Source: Halalkalibacter oceani
GTDB taxonomy: Bacteria > Bacillota > Bacilli > Bacillales > Bacillaceae_D
NCBI RefSeq assembly: GCF_023715605.1
Contig: NZ_JAMBOL010000012.1
Coordinates: 1-64,000 of the forward strand
Reading direction: 5' to 3'
Length of the DNA stretch: 64,000 nucleotides
Shown: in pieces, positions 48,932 to 56,960 of the stretch
Layout of the letters: the number at the start of each line of letters is the position of its first letter
Numbering within the stretch: position 1 is the first letter of the stretch
Translations under genes and position numbers: made by a program
Notes under the pieces: model-generated
What the model was told of the DNA's origin: nothing
Seen by the model: the letters and a program-made list of their open reading frames with translations, nothing else
The model's database searches: none

Positions 48932-49295
48932 ATATAATCGTAAGTGTTTGCTTGACAGATGCTTCAACGGTCTGGCGGAATTCATGAATGGAGAAAGGCT
49001 TATCGAGGTAAGCAATATTCTTTTCGCTATGAACACGCTTTTGACGTCCGGTCGTCAAAACGAGGATCGGTGTTGTTGTCTGTTGTTCCAAGGCAGTAAT
49101 AAAAGATAGCATGCTCTCATTTTGCAGCTGATCACTGACAATAATCAGATGGAAGGAGACTCTCGTTTCTATCTCTAAAAAAGAATCTGCCTCTGTGTAA
49201 TGCAGCACTTCTGCTCCCAGCTGAGTCAGATGATACTCCATTAATGTAGCATGACTTGGCTCGTCCTCAAGTAAGGCGACTAAAAATGACCCCAT
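48930..49295 (-). CDS. Stand-alone response-regulator receiver domain
   Basis: 121 residues forming one CheY-like receiver and nothing else. The acidic pair is LLEDEPSH (residues 8-15). The phospho-acceptor region is LIIVSDQLQNES near 50-61. The threonine is in ILVLTTGRQ near 78, and the lysine-proline in YLDKPFSIHEF near 95. All receiver residues seem to be present. It lies convergently to minD, without a kinase gene nearby. The output, if any, must be through protein contact. AAAAGGGGAA precedes the start. Confidence 0.82.
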   Translation of the reverse strand: MGSFLVALLEDEPSHATLMEYHLTQLGAEVLHYTEADSFLEIETRVSFHLIIVSDQLQNESMLSFITALEQQTTTPILVLTTGRQKRVHSEKNIAYLDKPFSIHEFRQTVEASVKQTLTII

Positions 49296-49525
49296 ACGTT
49301 GTTCCCCTTTTCTCTTTATCGCTCTTCTCTCTTAATAGTAAAAGTAGTTTGAGAAGTTTGCAAGACCTAAAGATTCTATGAATTCATTGAATATTGGGAC
49401 TATCGGATGAAAGAGTTGACGAGAAATGAGAATACATGGTTTAACAGAGGCATAGAAAGGTAATGGATAAGATAGGGCTGTTACATAAGCAAGGGTGAAA
49501 CGATGGTGTAAAGGTGGAGAAGAAG

Positions 49526-50044
49526 ATGAAGCAGGAACATATTGAAGAAGCGAGTAAAAACGTCCGCTGTATGATTTTAACGGTCTCCGGCACGAGAACC
49601 TATGAAAATGATGAAAGCGGTGCGCTTATTCGCAAGTTACTGGAAGAAAATGGACATGCGGTAACCGAGTATCAAATTGTCAAGGATGAATATAGCCAAA
49701 TTCAGCACTGGTTAAAAATTGCTGCAAGCCGCGCGGATATCGATGCGATTTTAATGACAGGCGGCACGGGAATTGCCTTGCGCGATACGACTCATGAAGC
49801 AGTGCGGGACAGCTTGGACAAAGAAATGCCGGGCTTTGGTGAAATCTTCCGCCACTTAAGCTTTACAGAGGACGTCGGAACGGCGGCGATTTTAAGCAGG
49901 GCCATCGCCGGTGTGCGTGACGGCAAGGCGATTTTTTCAATGCCGGGTGCGACGGGAGCGGTGAAGCTGGCGATGGAGCGGATCATTATTCCTGAGCTCT
50001 GTCACGTCATTCAGGAAATTCTTCAGGACCAGATGAGGATGTAG
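49526..50044 (+). CDS. moaB: MoaB/MogA-type molybdopterin biosynthesis protein
   Basis: 172 residues. ILTVSGTRTYENDESGALI near residue 17 and ILMTGGTGIALRDTTHEAV near 75 are the molybdopterin-adenylyltransferase signatures. MPGATGAVKLAMERII near 145 follows. It would adenylate molybdopterin before molybdate insertion. The same genome region carries a molybdoenzyme at 34266. The ATG at 49526 is favoured by AAGGTGGAG six bases upstream; a GTG at 49514 is possible. Confidence 0.92.
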   Translation: MKQEHIEEASKNVRCMILTVSGTRTYENDESGALIRKLLEENGHAVTEYQIVKDEYSQIQHWLKIAASRADIDAILMTGGTGIALRDTTHEAVRDSLDKEMPGFGEIFRHLSFTEDVGTAAILSRAIAGVRDGKAIFSMPGATGAVKLAMERIIIPELCHVIQEILQDQMRM

Positions 50045-50050
50045 GTGCTT

Positions 50051-50129
50051 CGAGCTTGAGACAAAAGGGTTGCTTTTCCCTTTTGTCTTTTTCTTAAGCT
50101 CGAAAGCAGGCGCAGAACGGAGCCGCTGC
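50051..50129 (+). terminator. Terminator of moaB with repeat arm
   Basis: GACAAAAGGG (50060-50069) pairs with CCCTTTTGTC (50078-50087), with an outer CGAGCTT/AAGCTCG (50051-50057, 50096-50102). The 3' flank to 50129 is the inverse of the arm seen at 48853 and 18189. It may also stop the converging aldo/keto reductase gene. Confidence 0.82.
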
Positions 50130-50141
50130 GATGTTTTTTTC

Positions 50142-51065
50142 TTATATTTGATGCTGGGTATAGCGGCCGGCTTTTGTAAGCTGCTGCAAGATGTTGATTT
50201 CATCTTCGGTCAGCTCTGCCTGTTGCATAGCTGCACTGCTTGCGATAATTTGCTCAGGCTTGCTGGCACCGGCTACGACGGAGGCGACGGCTGGCGACGC
50301 TAAGCAATAACCAAGCGCAAGCGCATGAATGTCTTTCTCGCCGACGATGGTTTCTGACAGCTTTTGCTTGAATGCGGTCAATTCGTCATAGGAATAATCG
50401 AGATAGCCATTTTCCTTGATCGCGGAGGAAGCTTGCGCCAGCGGACGGTTCGTGAGCAGCCCCTTTGCCAGCGGTCCTCTCGCCAGCACGCTGATGTGAT
50501 GCTCCTCTAATAAAGGAAATAGCGGCTCAGGACGTCTGTCGAGCAGGCTGTATTGCATCATTACGCTGACGATGGAAGAGCGTTTGACATACTCGCGAAT
50601 CACATTCGGTCGAATGGAAGAAATGCCGTAGTAACGAATCACACCTTCCTGTTTTAACTCCTCAAAGGCTTCTATCGTCTCATCAATATGATCCTCAATT
50701 GTCCCGCCATGCAGCTGAAATAAATCAATATAGTCAGTTTGAAGCCGGGTAAGGCTTTGCTTTAAAGCGGATTTGATATGCTTTTTCGAAGGATCCCAGC
50801 TCCAGCCTTCTTTTCCCGGTTCAAAACGGTTTCCAGCTTTCGTCGCGAGGATGATGTCGCCCCGCTTTTGCTTGATCACTTCCCCGATGATCGTCTCATT
50901 CATCCCTTGATCGTATAAGTCAGCAGTATCGAGATAGTTGATCCCCTCTGCAAGCGCGGCGTCAATAACCGCTGCTGCTTCCTTCTTGTTTGTGCCGATG
51001 CTCATACACCCTAAGCCAAGCTCACTAACGATAAGCTCTGAATTGCCAATGCGGCGTTTTTTCAT
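50142..51065 (-). CDS. Aldo/keto reductase
   Basis: 307-residue NADPH-dependent (beta/alpha)8 oxidoreductase. The catalytic tetrad is visible: aspartate and tyrosine in YLDTADLYDQGMNE near residue 47, lysine in ILATKAGNR near 78 and histidine in LFQLHGG near 117. SELGLGCMSIG is the usual N-terminal block. The substrate is unknown. The ATG at 51065 is preferred because AGAGAGGA overlaps the earlier ATG at 51074. It is oppositely oriented to its neighbours. Confidence 0.9.
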   Translation of the reverse strand: MKKRRIGNSELIVSELGLGCMSIGTNKKEAAAVIDAALAEGINYLDTADLYDQGMNETIIGEVIKQKRGDIILATKAGNRFEPGKEGWSWDPSKKHIKSALKQSLTRLQTDYIDLFQLHGGTIEDHIDETIEAFEELKQEGVIRYYGISSIRPNVIREYVKRSSIVSVMMQYSLLDRRPEPLFPLLEEHHISVLARGPLAKGLLTNRPLAQASSAIKENGYLDYSYDELTAFKQKLSETIVGEKDIHALALGYCLASPAVASVVAGASKPEQIIASSAAMQQAELTEDEINILQQLTKAGRYTQHQI

Positions 51066-51176
51066 CGCAATCATCCTCTCTGTTTTCGTTTATTTCAGAC
51101 TAATAGGTCCTCCACCATCTATTATGGCATATCAAAAACGGACAAGTCATATAGTTTACTAAAGAGCAAAAGGAGG

Positions 51177-51250
51177 CCACTGAAAAACAACTTCCTTTTT
51201 CGTAACTAAAAGCTGCTGTAAAAGTGAAAATCGTACTTTTTTAGCAGCTT
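51177..51250 (+). repeat. Palindromic intergenic element, copy 3
   Basis: CCACTGAAAAA (51177-51187), then AAGCTGCTGTAAAAGTGAAA and CTTTTTTAGCAGCTT (to 51250). It forms a long hairpin, AAGCTGCT pairing with AGCAGCTT. It is related to the copies at 9893 and 40695, and lies 21 bases before spoIVFA. Confidence 0.8.
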
Positions 51251-51271
51251 GGCAAAAAGAGGGGGGAGGAC

Positions 51272-52060
51272 ATGTCCGATCGGTTAAACAAGGTACGCAG
51301 AGAATTGGAAAAAAAGAGACGGCAGATTGACAGCAGTCGAAAAGGACGGGAGCGAGCGATTCCCCTGCTGATGAACCGTCATGAGGAGTCGAGAGAAGAT
51401 TTTGACGTGTATGTTCACCAGGAGAAGGAGGAGCGGGAGCATCGCGGAAAGCCAGGTGACTTTCTTGTCTTTCGGATTATGACAGCGGTTTGTTTGGCGC
51501 TCGTAATCGCGATTCTGTTTAAGTCTAATTCTCCACAGCTTGATGGAATGAAGGCATTTATTACGGATGCCTATGAACAGGAGCTGCAATTTGCGGCAAT
51601 TGCCAACTGGTATGAAAACCAGTTTGGAAGGCCGCTTGCTCTCGTGCCGGTCAACCAGGAGGTCGCTCAGGGTGATCCAGAGGAGCAGGTCGAAATGGTC
51701 TATGCTTTGCCGGCGGCCGGGACGATCCGTGAAGATTTCCAGCAAAACGGCAGCGGTATTTTGATTGAAACCGGGCTTGAGGCTGAGGTTGAAGCCGTGA
51801 AAGGCGGATATGTGATTTCAGTCGGGGAACGGGAGGAAGAGAACCTTGGAAAAACGGTAGTCGTTCAACATTATGACGGAACAGAGTCACTTTATGGGAT
51901 GCTTGATGACATCGGTGTGAAGATGTATGACCATATCCAGGCAGGGGCGAAGATCGGCACCGTCTCCATTAATGAAGAGGCGCAAAAAGGAATTTTTTAT
52001 TTCGCATTAAAAAAGGACGAACATTATATTGATCCAACAGATGTCCTTTCCTTTGAATAA
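51272..52060 (+). CDS. spoIVFA: Stage IV sporulation protein FA
   Basis: The inhibitor and scaffold of the SpoIVFB protease in the outer forespore membrane. 262 residues: a charged cytoplasmic N terminus, one membrane segment (FRIMTAVCLALVIAILF, about 67-83), and a degenerate M23 (LytM-like) domain in the C-terminal half (TVVVQHYDGTESLYGML, HIQAGAKIGTVS). The M23 zinc ligands are not conserved, as is normal for SpoIVFA. GGGGGGAGG precedes the ATG. Confidence 0.93.
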   Translation: MSDRLNKVRRELEKKRRQIDSSRKGRERAIPLLMNRHEESREDFDVYVHQEKEEREHRGKPGDFLVFRIMTAVCLALVIAILFKSNSPQLDGMKAFITDAYEQELQFAAIANWYENQFGRPLALVPVNQEVAQGDPEEQVEMVYALPAAGTIREDFQQNGSGILIETGLEAEVEAVKGGYVISVGEREEENLGKTVVVQHYDGTESLYGMLDDIGVKMYDHIQAGAKIGTVSINEEAQKGIFYFALKKDEHYIDPTDVLSFE

Positions 52061-52061
52061 G

Positions 52062-52928
52062 ATGCGCGATTTGCTGATCAAAGTCAAAATCAACCCTTTG
52101 TTTTGGCTAGTGCTCGGGATCGGGGTTGCTACTGGATACTTCCGTGAAGTGCTGATGGTTTTTCTGATTGTGTTTATTCATGAGCTGGGGCATGCTTTCG
52201 CTGCGATTGCTTTTAAATGGCGGATTTACAAAATAGAGCTGCTCCCATTTGGTGGCGTGGCAGAAGTGGATCATGGCGGGAATCGTCCCATTTACGAAGA
52301 AGCGATCGTCGTTATCGCCGGGCCTTTGCAGCATCTTTGGATGATGCTCGCCTCATTTGCCTGCATCGGGCTGCCTTTTTGGAGCGCAGCTGATCATCAG
52401 CTGTTTGTCTGGCACAATCTGATGATCCTCGGCTTTAATCTCATTCCTATACTTCCGCTTGACGGAGGACGGCTGCTCCATCTCTGGCTCACGGCTGTGT
52501 TGCCTTATCAGAAAGCGTTGCTGCGGGCGCGTCAGCTTTCAATCGGGGCGCTCGTGTTGCTCGTGTTGCTCAGCGCGGTCTATTTTCCGTTTCATTTGAA
52601 TTTATGGGTCGTGATTTCCTTTTTGCTGCTGGCCAATTATTTTGAGTGGAAACAGCGCCATTATCATTTCATGCGCTTTCTTATGACTCGCTCAAATGAA
52701 AGCGCAGCTCGGCGCCATTCTGTCATCCGCCTTAAGGATTCACTCGCCGTGCGGGACGCGGTCAAGCAATTACGGAGAGGCTACCGGCACGACTTTCGCA
52801 TTTACCGGCCGTGGCAGGCATCTGTCGCTCACGTAACGGAAGCAGAGCTCGTGCAAGCTTTTTTTCAAATGAAAAACCATCACGCCCCTCTTTCCTCATT
52901 CCCTTTTGCTCAGGACGACAGAAGATAA
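52062..52928 (+). CDS. spoIVFB: Stage IV sporulation protein FB (pro-sigma-K protease)
   Basis: An S2P-type intramembrane metalloprotease that cleaves pro-sigma-K. At 288 residues it has the same length as B. subtilis SpoIVFB. The zinc site is FIHELGHAFAA near residue 43 and the second metal motif NLIPILPLDGGRLLHLW near 135. LLPFGGVAEVDHGGNRP near 67 is characteristic. A C-terminal CBS-like part follows. The ATG at 52062 lies one base after the spoIVFA stop. It has no clear Shine-Dalgarno, so translation is probably coupled; an in-frame ATG at 52041 is the alternative. Confidence 0.94.
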   Translation: MRDLLIKVKINPLFWLVLGIGVATGYFREVLMVFLIVFIHELGHAFAAIAFKWRIYKIELLPFGGVAEVDHGGNRPIYEEAIVVIAGPLQHLWMMLASFACIGLPFWSAADHQLFVWHNLMILGFNLIPILPLDGGRLLHLWLTAVLPYQKALLRARQLSIGALVLLVLLSAVYFPFHLNLWVVISFLLLANYFEWKQRHYHFMRFLMTRSNESAARRHSVIRLKDSLAVRDAVKQLRRGYRHDFRIYRPWQASVAHVTEAELVQAFFQMKNHHAPLSSFPFAQDDRR

Positions 52929-53010
52929 GGCAGGATAATTGTCGAGCAGCGGGGACAAGAATAAGGTACAATAGAGAGAAGAATGTTCATGAATAAAAGG
53001 GGTTACGAGT

Positions 53011-54516
53011 GTGAAAAAGATCTACTTCAATATGGCGACGAGAGAACGGCGGGCGGCGATTGTGGAGAACGGCGAAGTGGTCGAGCTGATGATAGAGCGT
53101 CCGGTACATAACCGTGTGGTCAGCAATGTTTACCGTGGGAAGGTGGTCAATGTGCTGCCGGGGATGCAGGCGGCATTCATCGATATTGGACGAGACAAAA
53201 ACGGCTTTCTGTACCGTGATGACTTGCTTTCTTTTCATTTATCAACGGAGGATGAGGCCGAGAAAAAGCGCAGAAGTATTTCCGAATTTGTGAAGGAAGG
53301 GGAAGAGATCCTTGTACAGGTGACAAAAGAAGGCTTCGGGACAAAAGGGCCGCGCTTGACGGGAGTCGTCTCATTTCCGGGAAAATTTATCGTTTATATG
53401 CCACAGGGAGGCTATGTCGGGGTGTCGCGCCGCTTTTCCTCCGAGGAAGAGCGGGAGCGCTTGCGACAGGTGGGAGAATCCTTGCTGGAAGGAGATGAAG
53501 GGCTGATTATTCGGACGTCCTGTGAAGGTCAGTCAGCGGAAGTGATCGCAAGCGAGCTGCAATTCATGCGCGAGCGCTGGCACAAGCTATGGGAGCAGGA
53601 AAAGCATCGTAAGGCTCCTGCGCTCATTCATCAGGATACCGGCTTAATTGAGCGGATTATGCGCGATTTTTCTTTTGCCACGGTCAGCGAAATCGTTGTT
53701 GACCACCTTGAAGAATACCGCCAGCTAAAGGGACTGCTTGCTCCTTATGGTCAGGGGGAAACGACACTCCGCCTCTATCATGAAAAGGAGAACATCTTTA
53801 CTGCGTTCGGGATTGAAAAAGAACTGGAACGGGCGATGAAACGGCAGGTCTGGCTGAAAAACGGCGCTTATCTGATGATCGATCAAACGGAGGCGCTGAC
53901 GGTGATCGATGTCAATACCGGTAAATTCACCGGTAAGACAAATCTCCATGACACGATTCGCAAAACGAATGCCGAAGCGGCAAAGGAAATTGCCAAACAG
54001 CTGCGCCTCCGTGATATTTCCGGCATCATTATCATTGACTTCATCGATATGAAGCGTGAGGACGATCAGAAATATGTCCTGGAGACCTTTGAACAGGCGC
54101 TCAAGGGTGACCGGACGAAAACGAGCATTCACGGCCTTACCGGACTTGGCCTCGTGGAGATGACGAGGAAAAAAATCAGGCAGAACTTGCAGGCAAGCTT
54201 ATCGAAAGCATGCCCGACGTGCGGCGGCAAAGGAGCAGTGCTGTCAGATGAAGCACAGGCGTTTAAGATTGAGCGTCAGCTTTGGGAATATCGCGGAATG
54301 GGGGAGGAAGCGCTTCTGCTTGAGCTGCCATCCCATGTCGCGACCGTTTTATTCGGGGCGAAATCGGAGCATTTGAAAAGGCTGGAAGAGGCGCTTGGCT
54401 TTCGGATCCTTGTCTTTCCAAACCGGAAAATGGCCGAGGAAAGCTTCGCGATCCGCTTTATCGGCACGCTGACTGAGGCTTCCGCCCAGCTTGAGCGATT
54501 GAAGGCGGGAGTATAA
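53011..54516 (+). CDS. rng: Ribonuclease E/G family endoribonuclease
   Basis: 501 residues, the length of RNase G. An N-terminal S1 domain (RVVSNVYRGKVVNVLPGM, residues 31-48) is followed by an RNase-H-like part. The catalytic aspartates are in MIDQTEALTVIDVNTGKF near 290-305 and IIIIDFIDM near 335. The zinc-link CPTCGGKG is near 400. It has no RNase E-type C-terminal scaffold. B. subtilis lacks this enzyme, but other Bacillales carry it before rplU. It starts with GTG after AAAGGGG. Confidence 0.95.
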   Translation: MKKIYFNMATRERRAAIVENGEVVELMIERPVHNRVVSNVYRGKVVNVLPGMQAAFIDIGRDKNGFLYRDDLLSFHLSTEDEAEKKRRSISEFVKEGEEILVQVTKEGFGTKGPRLTGVVSFPGKFIVYMPQGGYVGVSRRFSSEEERERLRQVGESLLEGDEGLIIRTSCEGQSAEVIASELQFMRERWHKLWEQEKHRKAPALIHQDTGLIERIMRDFSFATVSEIVVDHLEEYRQLKGLLAPYGQGETTLRLYHEKENIFTAFGIEKELERAMKRQVWLKNGAYLMIDQTEALTVIDVNTGKFTGKTNLHDTIRKTNAEAAKEIAKQLRLRDISGIIIIDFIDMKREDDQKYVLETFEQALKGDRTKTSIHGLTGLGLVEMTRKKIRQNLQASLSKACPTCGGKGAVLSDEAQAFKIERQLWEYRGMGEEALLLELPSHVATVLFGAKSEHLKRLEEALGFRILVFPNRKMAEESFAIRFIGTLTEASAQLERLKAGV

Positions 54517-54545
54517 AGCAGCCGTTGACAGAGCTGCTTTATTTG
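54515..54545 (+). terminator. Terminator of rng enclosing the next -35 box
   Basis: AAAGCAGC (54515-54522) pairs with GCTGCTTT (54533-54540), followed by ATTTG. The loop and right arm contain TTGACA of the rplU promoter. Confidence 0.75.
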
Positions 54546-54554
54546 TGCTAAAAT
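54525..54554 (+). promoter_or_regulatory. Sigma-A promoter of the rplU operon
   Basis: TTGACA (54525-54530) and TAAAAT (54549-54554) with an 18-base spacer. Confidence 0.75.
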
Positions 54555-54555
54555 A

Positions 54556-54660
54556 GCGCTTGTTAGTTATTTGGTCGCACCCAAACGACTACAACCGCTC
54601 AGAGAAGGTCGCAAACGGATTTTTCCTACCTTTGATGGCGAGTCTGAGTATATGAGGAGG
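54556..54660 (+). promoter_or_regulatory. Probable L21 leader RNA
   Basis: About 105 bases between promoter and rplU with GTCGCACCC, CCGCTCAGAGAAGGTCGC and GGCGAGTCTGAGTATATGAGGAGG. Firmicutes carry a conserved ribosomal-protein leader (L21 leader) at this place. I assign it by position and general appearance; I have not folded it. Confidence 0.55.
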
Positions 54661-54667
54661 TGCAAGT

Positions 54668-54976
54668 ATGTACGCAATTATTGAAACTGGTGGAAAGCAA
54701 ATCAAAGTTCAAGAAGGCCAGGAAGTTTACATTGAGAAATTGGACGCAGAAGCTGGAGAAACAGTGAGCTTCGACAACGTTCTTTTTGTCGGTGGCGATG
54801 AAGTGAAGGTTGGTGCTCCTTTTGTTGAGGGCGCTACTGTAACGGCTAAGGTTGAAAAGCATGGTCGTCAAAAGAAAATCATCGTTTGGAAAATGAAGGC
54901 GAAAAAGAATTACCGTCGTAAGCAAGGTCACCGTCAGCCGTACACGAAAGTGGTAATCGAAAAGATTAACGCCTAA
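54668..54976 (+). CDS. rplU: 50S ribosomal protein L21
   Basis: 102 residues, [17 protein letters not shown] opening and [15 protein letters not shown] near residue 80, both L21 signatures. GAGGAGGTG precedes the ATG. First gene of rplU-prp-rpmA. Confidence 0.98.
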   Translation: MYAIIETGGKQIKVQEGQEVYIEKLDAEAGETVSFDNVLFVGGDEVKVGAPFVEGATVTAKVEKHGRQKKIIVWKMKAKKNYRRKQGHRQPYTKVVIEKINA

Positions 54977-54983
54977 GTGTCCG

Positions 54984-55325
54984 ATGATTACGGTAAAAGT
55001 AAAACGCAATGATAACGCTGAGATCGTTTCTTTTACGATGAGTGGACATGCAGACTCCGGTCCGTATGGGTACGATCTCGTTTGCGCTGGCGCTTCAGCC
55101 GTTTCGATTGGAGCTGTAAATGCGATCATCTCCCTATGTCAGGTCGATCCTGAGATTGAAATGGAGGAGAATGGTGGCTTTCTCCGCTGTACCGTTCCGA
55201 TGGATGTAGAACGTGCGACATTTGAGAAAGTCCAGCTTTTGCTCGAGGCGATGCTCGTGTCGCTGCAGTCGATCGCTGAAGAATACAGTAAGCATATTGA
55301 AATTGACGATAAATATGGGAGGTGA
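54984..55325 (+). CDS. prp: Ribosomal-processing cysteine protease Prp (YsxB)
   Basis: 113 residues. The catalytic pair is the histidine in [13 protein letters not shown] (about residue 22) and the cysteine in [17 protein letters not shown] (about 34). Prp removes the N-terminal extension of L27 in Firmicutes. It lies seven bases after rplU and just before rpmA, whose product carries the cleavage site. Confidence 0.95.
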   Translation: MITVKVKRNDNAEIVSFTMSGHADSGPYGYDLVCAGASAVSIGAVNAIISLCQVDPEIEMEENGGFLRCTVPMDVERATFEKVQLLLEAMLVSLQSIAEEYSKHIEIDDKYGR

Positions 55326-55330
55326 ATTCC

Positions 55331-55609
55331 ATGTTGAAAATGAATCTACAATTTTTCGCATCGAAAAAAGGGGTAGGTAGTACGAAGAACGGTCGTGACT
55401 CACGTTCAAAGCGCCTTGGTGCTAAGCGTGCTGACGGTCAAGCGGTAACAGGCGGTTCGATTCTTGTTCGCCAACGCGGTACTCGTGTTTACCCTGGTGT
55501 GAATGTCGGTAAAGGTGGAGACGATACACTTTTTGCGAAGGTTGACGGTGTTGTGAAATATGAGCGCGTCGGTCGTGATCGCAAGCAAGTGAGCGTGTAT
55601 CCTGCATAA
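55331..55609 (+). CDS. rpmA: 50S ribosomal protein L27 with Prp-cleaved leader
   Basis: 92 residues. The N-terminal extension [14 protein letters not shown] contains the Firmicute Prp site (cleavage after the second phenylalanine). The mature protein then begins [20 protein letters not shown] at 55319-55323 favours the ATG at 55331 over the in-frame codon at 55322. Confidence 0.97.
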   Translation: MLKMNLQFFASKKGVGSTKNGRDSRSKRLGAKRADGQAVTGGSILVRQRGTRVYPGVNVGKGGDDTLFAKVDGVVKYERVGRDRKQVSVYPA

Positions 55610-55614
55610 TAAGG

Positions 55615-55655
55615 AAGAGGGTGTCCTGAAGCGAAGGCTTTTGGGCACCCTCTTT
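55615..55655 (+). terminator. Terminator of rpmA
   Basis: AAGAGGGTG (55615-55623) pairs with CACCCTCTT (55646-55654), with an inner CCTGAAG/CTTTTGG region and TTTAC after it. Confidence 0.85.
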
Positions 55656-55738
55656 ACACATCAGTCATGAGGAAGCTTGCTCGGTGTTTATTTTCTGAAT
55701 ATTTAGAACTATACTATTTTCAAGAAAGGGGGGAGGAG

Positions 55739-56536
55739 ATGAAGGACTGGACAAAAGAAAAGGCGGTTGATCAGGTGCTCGATTATATTCACAACCACCT
55801 TGATGCACCGCTTTCTTTAGAACAGCTTGCAAGCGAAGCGGCGTATAGCCCGTATCATTTTTCGCGTCTTTTCAAGGAAAGAACGGGTCTTTCCCCGCAT
55901 TATTACATCGCATCCCTCCGTCTCCAGCACGCAAAGGAATTGCTGCTGACGACAAACTTGACGATCCGTGATATCGGGATGGAAATCGGCCAGCAAAGCC
56001 TCGGAACATTTACAACGCGATTTACGGAACGGGTCGGGATGACGCCTGCTTTTTTTCGGCGCTCCGAGGAGCTTACCGAGCAGCTAATTGGCCGCTTGCA
56101 GGATGCCGGGGAGTGGAAGGCGCTCCTCCCTGTTCAACCAGGTGGCGGTGTGGTAGAAGGCAGCATCCAGTCAGCCCATCCAATTTCGGGTGTGATTCTT
56201 GTCGGCTTGTTTACGAAACCGATTCCGGAAGGCTTGCCCGCTTATGGAACATTGCTCGCCTCCCCAGGAGAGTTTTCATTTTCCGGCGTCGAACCGGGTA
56301 CATACTTTTTATTGGCTACATCGGTAGAGTGGGGGACGGCTGCGCAAAGCATTTTAGTTCCGCACGAGACATTGCGCTGCCGCTCCCCGTATCCGATTAT
56401 CATCTCCGGTCGGAACCGGGTGCCCTATCAAGCATTATCATTGCATCCACCGCGCATCGGCGAACCGCCAATTTTAATTTCCTTGCCTATTTTAATGAAG
56501 AAATTTCTTAGCGAGCAGCTTCTTCGCAAAATATAA
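55739..56536 (+). CDS. AraC-family regulator with a C-terminal beta-sandwich-like domain
   Basis: 265 residues. The DNA-binding pair of helix-turn-helices is at the N terminus (residues 5-105): LEQLASEAAYSPYHFSRLFKE and IRDIGMEIGQQS...FTTRFTERVGMTPAFFR. The C-terminal half (about 130-260) has strand-rich sequence (VEGSIQSAHPISGVILVGLF, FSFSGVEPGTYFLLATSVEW) that resembles carboxypeptidase-regulatory/transthyretin-like folds rather than a known GyrI domain. The start at 55739 follows AAAGGGGGGAGG. It precedes and probably controls the downstream genes. spoB would be expected here in B. subtilis. Confidence 0.88.
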   Translation: MKDWTKEKAVDQVLDYIHNHLDAPLSLEQLASEAAYSPYHFSRLFKERTGLSPHYYIASLRLQHAKELLLTTNLTIRDIGMEIGQQSLGTFTTRFTERVGMTPAFFRRSEELTEQLIGRLQDAGEWKALLPVQPGGGVVEGSIQSAHPISGVILVGLFTKPIPEGLPAYGTLLASPGEFSFSGVEPGTYFLLATSVEWGTAAQSILVPHETLRCRSPYPIIISGRNRVPYQALSLHPPRIGEPPILISLPILMKKFLSEQLLRKI

Positions 56537-56598
56537 GAAATGTTGACCCGCAACTCTGTCTATAATGAAAGACAAATGGCTGATAAGGAGTGGCGGAC

Positions 56599-56958
56599 AT
56601 GACAAATGATGAAACATTTATTCGGGAGTTTGACCAGGCTTTTACTTCCGGCAACCTTACGTGGATTGCCGAGCATGTGGTGGAGGATATTGAATGGACT
56701 GTAATTGGCGAGCCTGCATTGAAAGGGAAACAGGCCCTGCTTGATGGAATCTCGCAAATGATGGCGCAGCCGCTGGAGGAGCATCAGTTGCTACGGGTTG
56801 TCGCCAATCAGCAGTGGGCCGTCGTGGAAGGCACAATGGAGATGGAGGTTGAACAAGGGATCAGACATGCCTTCTCTGTTTGTGATCTGTACGATCTGGA
56901 GGACGGAAAAGTGAAAGCGCTGACGACTTATGTTGTTGATCGCGGAGAGGTGAAATAG
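56599..56958 (+). CDS. SnoaL/NTF2-like protein
   Basis: 119 residues with the NTF2-like pattern: N-terminal helix FIREFDQAFTSGNLTWIAEHV, then DIEWTVIGEPALKGKQALLD, and a C-terminal strand set (AVVEGTMEME, HAFSVCDLYDLEDGKVKALTTY). Such proteins may be enzymes or binding proteins; no substrate can be inferred. AAGGAG lies eight bases before the ATG at 56599; a GTG at 56590 is possible. It is two bases from the next gene. Confidence 0.85.
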   Translation: MTNDETFIREFDQAFTSGNLTWIAEHVVEDIEWTVIGEPALKGKQALLDGISQMMAQPLEEHQLLRVVANQQWAVVEGTMEMEVEQGIRHAFSVCDLYDLEDGKVKALTTYVVDRGEVK

Positions 56959-56960
56959 CG

